Shown: positions 42,968 to 48,123 of the stretch, piece after piece
Numbering within the stretch: the stretch's first letter is position 1
How the letters are laid out: every line of letters begins with the position of its first letter
Assembly: GCA_913044215.1 (NCBI GenBank)
Contig: CAJWOT010000003.1
Coordinates: forward strand, 1 to 48,123
DNA: 48,123 nt
Direction of reading: 5' to 3'
From: an uncultured Rhodospirillaceae bacterium
Lineage (GTDB): Bacteria; Pseudomonadota; Alphaproteobacteria; UBA8366; GCA-2717185
The notes under the pieces: generated by a model
Told to the model about the DNA's origin: nothing
Seen by the model: the letters and a program-made list of their open reading frames with translations, nothing else
Databases searched by the model: none
Program-made: the position numbers and the translations under genes

Positions 42968-44125
42968 TTAACCCTCTCGCCAATCCTGCAGCGCCTTCGC
43001 GGCCGCGGCCATGGTTTCGGTGGTGCCGGCGAAGCTGAACCGCACGAACCGATTGCCGCGATCGGGATCGAAATCGATACCCGGCGTGATGGCGACGCCG
43101 GTCTCGGCCAGGATGACCCGGCAGAATGCGTCGCTATCGTTCGTCATGTGCGACACGTCGGCATAGAGGTAGAACGCACCGTCCGCGGGCGCGATGCTGT
43201 CAAACCCGGCTTTCGGCAATTCTTCCAGCAAGAGCTCGCGATTGCGGGCGTACTGCGCAACATTGCGGTCCAACTCCTCCGAACAGTCCAGCGCCGCAAC
43301 CGCGGCGATCTGCGACAACGTCGGCGGCGAGATGTACAGATTTTGGCTCAGGCTTTCGGTCACCCTCAGCAGATCCTCCGGCATCACCATCCAGCCCAAA
43401 CGCCATCCGGTCATCGAAAAATATTTGGAGAAACTGTTGATGATGACGGCGTCCTGGGTAAAGGAAAGCGCGCTGTCAGCATCCGCGCCGTAGGTGATGC
43501 CATGGTAGATTTCATCGGAGACCAGGCGGATATCATGCGCGCCGCAATAGGCCACCAGTTCCCGAAACGATTTGGAATCGAGCATGGTCCCCGTCGGGTT
43601 TGACGGGCTGGCGACGATCAAGCCGGCGAGCGGCCCCGCCTCAAGCGCCTTGTCCAGCAGCGCCGGCGTCGGTTGAAAACGGTCCGACAATTCGGCCGGC
43701 AGCAGAACCGGCTCAATGCCGAGCGCGGACAGGATATTTCGATAACAAGGATAGCCCGGGGCCGCCAGCGCGACACGGTCGCCCGGATCGAATGCGGCCA
43801 AGAAGGCCAGAACGAAACCGGCCGACGACCCGGTCGTCGCCACAATCCGCTCCGGTGCCACATTCAGGCCGTAATAGTCGCCATATCGCTTTGCCACCGC
43901 TTCACGGATATCCGGAATACCCAGCGCATCGGTATAGCCAAGACGCTCGGCGCGTAATGCATTCTCGGCGGCCCGCAATGCGCCTTCCGGTGCACTGGTC
44001 CCCGGCTGACCGACCTCCAGGTGATGGACGGCTTGTTTGGCGATTTCACGTTCGTTCGCCGCCCGCATAACTTCCATGACGAAGAAGGGCGGGATGTCCA
44101 GCGCCCGCTGCGACACTTTCAGCAT
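42968..44125 (-). CDS. PLP-dependent aminotransferase, class I/II (385 residues)
   Basis: A fold-type I aminotransferase. TTGSSAGFVLAFLAAF lies at the phosphate site, SPSNPTGTMLD and LVSDEIYHGITYG hold the Asn and Asp/Tyr, the PLP Lys is in NSFSKYFSMTGWRLGWMVM, and VRFSFAGTTE contains the carboxylate-binding Arg. It resembles aspartate/alanine-type enzymes; the substrate is unassigned. AGGAGACGATGAA is the ribosome site. It starts 11 bases after the GGT-like gene on the same strand, and its stop faces rne with a 10-base gap. Confidence 0.9.
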   Translation of the reverse strand: MLKVSQRALDIPPFFVMEVMRAANEREIAKQAVHHLEVGQPGTSAPEGALRAAENALRAERLGYTDALGIPDIREAVAKRYGDYYGLNVAPERIVATTGSSAGFVLAFLAAFDPGDRVALAAPGYPCYRNILSALGIEPVLLPAELSDRFQPTPALLDKALEAGPLAGLIVASPSNPTGTMLDSKSFRELVAYCGAHDIRLVSDEIYHGITYGADADSALSFTQDAVIINSFSKYFSMTGWRLGWMVMPEDLLRVTESLSQNLYISPPTLSQIAAVAALDCSEELDRNVAQYARNRELLLEELPKAGFDSIAPADGAFYLYADVSHMTNDSDAFCRVILAETGVAITPGIDFDPDRGNRFVRFSFAGTTETMAAAAKALQDWREG

Positions 44126-44136
44126 TTCATCGTCTC

Positions 44137-45876
44137 CTACCGTTCCGGTTCAGCCGCCAAACCGGCGCCGCGCGGATCGGCATATACGAAGCAGGCAATA
44201 TTCTCAGTGCGCACGTCGAGGCCAAGCGGGCATTCCACCGCGTTTACCTTCCCCAAGGCCGGCACGACCGCCGTCTTGTGACCACGCTGTTCCAAGTCAC
44301 GCTTGAAATTCTCGGGAACCGCGGCTTCCAATACGGCGATATCGGGTGCGCCGCCATGATGCACCCGGGGCGCTTCGATCGCCTTTTCCAAGGTGACTCC
44401 CTGCTGCATCGAGGTGGCCAACACGGAAGTTGTGGCCGTCATCGCTGCGGCTCCGCCCGATCCGGCGATTGCGTAGCGAAAACTTTGAAACTCCGCGTCA
44501 AAGGACAGAACCGGACCGAGGGAAAGCGCATTGCGATCCGCTTGCCCAGGCGCCGCGGCAAGAACGATCCCGGTACCCGGCGCAACGCGCCCGGTGCCGA
44601 ACAAATTATAATTGGTTAGATTACAAGCTACCGCCAAACCCACTAGGTCGACGATTACGAACCCGGTACCGGCGGGATTCTCCCGAACGGGCGCTGGCAC
44701 CGGATCCAGCTTCGCGATTGGAGTCGCTGCGCTGCGGTTGAAGGATGCCATGAGTGATTGCGCGTTGCCGGGATTCGCAAAAGCCTGCTCCGCCTTCACG
44801 GTCCCAACGGACTGCAACCAGCTAGGCCGTGCACCGAAGGCGCGCTTCGCCGTCTCCAAAAGCAGATGCAGCCGCGCTGCACCGGCAGCCCCCTGAAAGC
44901 GGTTTTCCATTGCCAACATGTTCCACATCAAGCCGCTCGCAATGCCGCCGCCCGCCGGTGCAGGAACAAAATTCACAATCTGGTCGTCATACGGAATCGC
45001 AACGGGCTTGCGCCAACGCGGGACATAATTTCGCAAATCTTCTACGGAAAGGGTGCCGCCAGCATCCTGTACCGCCTTTACGATCCGTGCCGCCAAGGGC
45101 CCTTCATAGAATGACGTGACCCCTCCCGCTCGGAGTGCCGCGTAGGTATCCGCGAGATCCTGCTGGATGTGGCGGTCGCCCTCTTCAAAGGGCCTGCCAT
45201 CCGGTCGCGCAAATACCCTTCGGGCGTTGGGGTCCTGAAAAAGCGGTTTCGCCGCAAGCACCATCTCCCGCGCTGCCGCTCGCGACACGATATGACCGAA
45301 CCGCGCCTTTTTCTCGGTCTTCGCCAATATTTCCCGAAGTTCAGATTGCCCGTAACGGACCTGCAATGCCGCCAGTCCCCGCAACAAGGTGGGAATAGCA
45401 CTGGGTCGATCGGCCCGCGCGTTCGATGTGCCTGGCGGCGCGATGAAGTCGATAACTTCTGTTTTCTTTTGACCCGGGTCATGCACGATGCAGACCCCAC
45501 CGCCGCCCAAACTGATGGATGACGGCATCGTAACTGTCATTGTCAAGGCGAGCGCAACCGCCGCATCGGCTGCCGTTCCCCCGAATTTTAGGACATCTTC
45601 CGCCGCTATGACGGCATTGGGTTCATCCCCTGCGATAGCGCCAAAGAAAACAACGTTGCTGTTGATCAGGGTACTCCTGGTCTGGCTACGGGATTCCGAG
45701 CCGGGCAAAATACCGGAGAGGCCAGAAAATATGCCCGATTTACCGTCTGACCCGCTGTCACCGCCGCATCCGACGGTCAGCGCAGCGGCCAGAGCGAGCG
45801 CAATCACTTGATTGCTGCGGCGATAGACCCCGGCTATGGTGCGGGCTCTCAGGAGATTCGGCACGTCAATGCGCAT
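44137..45876 (-). CDS. Gamma-glutamyltranspeptidase-like lipoprotein (579 residues)
   Basis: A member of the GGT N-terminal nucleophile family, which hydrolyses or transfers the gamma-glutamyl group of glutathione. The protein starts MRIDVPNLLRAR, has a hydrophobic stretch ending LTVGCGGDSGSD (a possible lipoprotein cut at Cys) and a Gly/Ser-rich linker. The catalytic Thr is probably the one in AGTGFVIVDLVG, where typical enzymes have TTHxSVVD; the processing site context is therefore altered. GTGRVAPGTGI follows. The ATG at 45876 is preferred over the TTG used in the track at 45888. The enzyme may be active or degenerate. Confidence 0.85.
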   Translation of the reverse strand: MRIDVPNLLRARTIAGVYRRSNQVIALALAAALTVGCGGDSGSDGKSGIFSGLSGILPGSESRSQTRSTLINSNVVFFGAIAGDEPNAVIAAEDVLKFGGTAADAAVALALTMTVTMPSSISLGGGGVCIVHDPGQKKTEVIDFIAPPGTSNARADRPSAIPTLLRGLAALQVRYGQSELREILAKTEKKARFGHIVSRAAAREMVLAAKPLFQDPNARRVFARPDGRPFEEGDRHIQQDLADTYAALRAGGVTSFYEGPLAARIVKAVQDAGGTLSVEDLRNYVPRWRKPVAIPYDDQIVNFVPAPAGGGIASGLMWNMLAMENRFQGAAGAARLHLLLETAKRAFGARPSWLQSVGTVKAEQAFANPGNAQSLMASFNRSAATPIAKLDPVPAPVRENPAGTGFVIVDLVGLAVACNLTNYNLFGTGRVAPGTGIVLAAAPGQADRNALSLGPVLSFDAEFQSFRYAIAGSGGAAAMTATTSVLATSMQQGVTLEKAIEAPRVHHGGAPDIAVLEAAVPENFKRDLEQRGHKTAVVPALGKVNAVECPLGLDVRTENIACFVYADPRGAGLAAEPER

Positions 45877-47224
45877 AAAATGTTCCAAATATGTTAGCCG
45901 TTTTCTGGCGGTTTTCGGGGCTGTTCTGATTACGCTGTCCGGTCAGACGACGGCAAGCGCTATTTCGCTGATCCGCGACACGGAGATCGAAAATACCATT
46001 CGCGTGTACTCCCAGCCGATCTTCGAAGCCGCCGGTCTCGAAACCGGCGATATCCAGATTCACATCGTCAATGACCCGTCCCTGAACGCCTTTGTCGCCG
46101 GCGGGCAAAGACTTTTCATCAATACAGGCCTGCTTATGAAAGCGGAAAATGCCGGCCAGGTCATCGGTGTGATTGCGCATGAGACCGGTCACATCTCCGG
46201 CGGCCATCTGGTCCGGCTACAGGAAAGCCTCAAAAACAACACCGCGAAAACTATTCTGACACTCGTCCTCGGTGGCATTGCCGCCGTCGCCACCGGCCAG
46301 GGCGAAGCCGCGGGCGCCGTTGTCGCGGGCGGTGCGACCTTGCAGCAGCGCTCGCTGCTCAGCTACACACGCACGATGGAACAGTCCGCCGATCAAGCCG
46401 CGGCCCTTTTCTTGGATGAGGCAGGCTATTCCGGGCGCGGCCTTTTGCAGTTTCTAAGCACGCTGTCGGGACAGGAACTCCTTTCCGCGGGCCGTCAGGA
46501 TCCCTATCTGCGCTCGCACCCGTTGACCCGGGACCGCATCGAATTCATGCGCAACCATGTTGCGACGTCGCGCCATTCGGACACACCGCTGCGTAAGGAT
46601 CTTGTAGAGGCGCACGACCGGATGCGGGCGAAGCTAAAGGGTTTCATCAATCCGCCTTCGCGCACTCTGCGCGAATACAAAGCCGACGATACCAGTTTTT
46701 CGGCACGATATGCCCGGGCGGTGGCCTTCAAAAAACAATTCAAAATCGACGAAGCGCTGGCCCTGCTGGACGGACTGATCGTGGAATCGCCAAACGATCC
46801 GTTCCTTTACGAACTGAAGGGTGACGTATTGCAGGATGCCGGACGGGTCGCCGATTCTATTCCACCATATGAAAAAGCAGTTGAAATGTTGCCGTGGGCC
46901 GCACTGATCAGGGTCAGTCTCGCTCAATCGCAGCTTGAATTGAAGGACCGCCGGTCGAGCGACGCGGCGCTCGAGAACTTGCAACAGGCCGTCCGCTACG
47001 AGCCGGAAATGCCGCTGCTTTGGCGTCTTCTCGCCACCGCCCACGCACGCAATGACGACCAGGCCCATGTGATGCTGTCGCTCGCGGAAGAGGCGTTGCT
47101 AAGGGGCAAGAAGTCCGAAGCCCGTCAACGGTCCAAACGGGCGATGGATTTGCTGCCGGAAGGCACCGCCGGTTGGATACGCGCACAGGATATTCACCAA
47201 GCCGCCAAGAAGAAAAAGAAATAG
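45869..47224 (+). CDS. M48-family metalloprotease with TPR-like C-terminal region (451 residues)
   Basis: A periplasmic zinc metalloprotease of the BepA (YfgC) type, which helps outer-membrane protein quality control. A signal peptide (FLAVFGAVLITLSGQTTASA) is followed by the M48 domain with HETGH in VIAHETGHISGGHL and the third ligand in EQSADQAAALFLDEAGYSG. The last 180 residues have helical TPR-like repeats, ending in KKKKK. I choose the ATG at 45869 (MRIKCSKYVSRFL), with AGGAG 13 bases upstream; the ATG at 45836 is the alternative. Its 5' end overlaps that of the divergent GGT gene. Confidence 0.92.
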   Translation: MRIKCSKYVSRFLAVFGAVLITLSGQTTASAISLIRDTEIENTIRVYSQPIFEAAGLETGDIQIHIVNDPSLNAFVAGGQRLFINTGLLMKAENAGQVIGVIAHETGHISGGHLVRLQESLKNNTAKTILTLVLGGIAAVATGQGEAAGAVVAGGATLQQRSLLSYTRTMEQSADQAAALFLDEAGYSGRGLLQFLSTLSGQELLSAGRQDPYLRSHPLTRDRIEFMRNHVATSRHSDTPLRKDLVEAHDRMRAKLKGFINPPSRTLREYKADDTSFSARYARAVAFKKQFKIDEALALLDGLIVESPNDPFLYELKGDVLQDAGRVADSIPPYEKAVEMLPWAALIRVSLAQSQLELKDRRSSDAALENLQQAVRYEPEMPLLWRLLATAHARNDDQAHVMLSLAEEALLRGKKSEARQRSKRAMDLLPEGTAGWIRAQDIHQAAKKKKK

Positions 47225-47287
47225 GCCGCTCGTAAACACCGTCATCGCCGCGTTGGGCAGGACACGGCAAACCGCAAGGAACATCGC

Positions 47288-48028
47288 GTGAAGCTCTTTT
47301 CCTCTTTTTGTTTCGCTACACTAATCGTTGCCGCGACGGCAATACTATCCGCCGCCCAGGTATCAGCCAAGGACAAGTCCGCTATCGAGGAGATCGTTCG
47401 GCAATATATCCTCGAGAATCCTGAGGTCATTACTGAAGCGCTTGAACGGCTTCAGGAGCGCGAGAGACTGGCGCAGGAAAAGGCGCAACAGCACGCTCTT
47501 AAACAGAGTGCGGCGGCGCTCTACCAGCACCCCATGACGCCGGAACATGGCAATCCTAAAGGGGATGCGGTTGTCGTCGAGTTCTTCGACTATCAATGCG
47601 GTTACTGCAAACGCGTCTTACCCTCCCTCATGGAGGTAATCGACTCCGACAAGAATCTTCGGGTGATCTGGAAGGAACTGCCGATCCTGGGACCGGTCTC
47701 GCGTTTCGCCGCCCGCGCGGCCATGGCGTCGGACAAACAGGGGAAATACCTCGAATACCATATCGCCCTGATGGCGTTGCGGGGCCGGCTGACCGAAAAA
47801 CGGGTCATGGAAACCGCGAAAAGCGTTGGCCTCGATATAGGACGGCTGATCGAGGATATGGGATCGCCGAAAATCGACCGCTATCTCGATGAGACGCTGC
47901 GGCTTGCCGAAGCTTTGGGAATCAATGGTACACCGGCATTCCTGATAGGAAACCAGCTGGTCCCGGGCGCGATAAGCGCCGATCAATTGCGTCAAATCAT
48001 CGCGCAATCACGGGAACCGAAGGGCTAG
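47288..48028 (+). CDS. DsbA/ScsC-like thiol-disulfide oxidoreductase (246 residues), GTG start
   Basis: A periplasmic thioredoxin-fold protein. The signal peptide is FCFATLIVAATAILSAAQVSAKDK. An N-terminal helical stretch (IEEIVRQYILENPEVITEALERLQ) resembles the oligomerisation stalk of ScsC-type proteins. The active site is FFDYQCGYCKRVLPSL (CGYC), and the cis-Pro is in GINGTPAFLIGNQLVPG. The start is a GTG with AAGGAAC upstream. It follows the M48 protease after 63 bases in the same direction, so a shared envelope-protein folding/quality-control job is plausible. Confidence 0.92.
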   Translation: MKLFSSFCFATLIVAATAILSAAQVSAKDKSAIEEIVRQYILENPEVITEALERLQERERLAQEKAQQHALKQSAAALYQHPMTPEHGNPKGDAVVVEFFDYQCGYCKRVLPSLMEVIDSDKNLRVIWKELPILGPVSRFAARAAMASDKQGKYLEYHIALMALRGRLTEKRVMETAKSVGLDIGRLIEDMGSPKIDRYLDETLRLAEALGINGTPAFLIGNQLVPGAISADQLRQIIAQSREPKG

Positions 48029-48046
48029 CTCAGATCGCGACCCGCT

Positions 48047-48123
48047 CTAAGGCACCGCATCCGACAAATTTTCGATCGGAAGCGGTTCGATCCTGTCTGC
48101 CGGGGTGAAGCCGAAAATCATTC
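48047..48123 (-). CDS. Possible 3' end of a minus-strand gene (window edge)
   Basis: An open frame enters from the right edge and ends with TAG at 48049-48047. It reads MIFGFTPADRIEPLPIENLSDAVP. It could be the C terminus of a gene convergent with the DsbA-like gene. Only 24 codons are visible and no family can be named; it may be chance. Confidence 0.25.
   Translation of the reverse strand, partial: MIFGFTPADRIEPLPIENLSDAVP

Noticed and set aside
1-48123. CRISPR array, prophage or insertion sequence
   Set aside because: No regularly spaced repeats, integrase, transposase or phage structural genes were seen on reading through; the only repeat element is the REP-like pair.

Overview
The window looks like chromosomal DNA of a free-living alphaproteobacterium, most likely in or near the Rhodospirillales. 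The support is gene order and family type: a divergent rne / amiC-mrcA-prfB block, a tyrS / AsmA-like / glnE / bcp block, an Rrf2-controlled SUF operon with a second cysteine desulfurase and a ferredoxin, an RNase E with an acidic insertion in its S1 domain, and fairly GC-rich coding throughout. I see no phage, insertion sequence, plasmid or CRISPR features. The assignment is inference from gene content; no database was searched.

Layout. 1-2.4 kb (minus): 5' part of a HisD-superfamily dehydrogenase, a 52-codon basic protein that the ORF track misses (GTG start), a cold-shock protein and an RhlE-type DEAD-box helicase. 2.8-6.1 kb (plus): a tight cassette of a TauD/TfdA dioxygenase, an SDR, a PhyH-type dioxygenase and a glutathione transferase. 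6.1-6.6 kb: a second cold-shock gene and tRNA-Met(CAT). 6.7-18.3 kb (minus): a near-continuous sulfur-trafficking locus, in transcription order cysE, iscR-type regulator, IscS/NifS desulfurase, ferredoxin, tenA, second Rrf2 regulator, sufB, sufC, sufD, sufS, sufU, sufT, sufA, mnmA and a 124-residue unknown. It runs from cysteine synthesis through sulfur release and Fe-S assembly to tRNA thiolation. A strong 29-bp dyad overlaps the leader and ribosome binding site of the second regulator.

18.5-28.5 kb: alpha/beta hydrolase, anmK (minus), tyrS (plus), a large AsmA/YhdP-like protein (minus), glnE and bcp (plus). 28.6-35.0 kb is a more accessory segment, very GC-rich at first: aminotransferase, FAH-family hydrolase, an inverted REP pair, DUF455 ferritin-like protein, RidA, a maleate-isomerase-fold protein that lacks both usual catalytic cysteines, an FAD monooxygenase, and a crotonase lacking one usual catalytic glutamate. 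Together they resemble a catabolic gene set of unknown substrate.

35.0-43.0 kb: prfB with an intact programmed +1 frameshift site, PBP1A and an AmiC-type amidase, divergent from rne, which has a long structured leader. 43.0-48.1 kb: aminotransferase and gamma-glutamyltranspeptidase-like lipoprotein (minus), divergent from an M48 protease with TPR-like repeats and a DsbA/ScsC-like thiol oxidoreductase. The ggt and M48 genes appear to start on the two strands of one 8-bp palindrome. The last 77 bases may hold the end of another minus-strand gene.

The best candidates for something undescribed are the enlarged sulfur/Fe-S locus with TenA, two Rrf2 regulators and the dyad; the two-dioxygenase cassette; the helicase/cold-shock/small basic protein module; and the cysteine-less racemase-fold protein in its catabolic neighbourhood.
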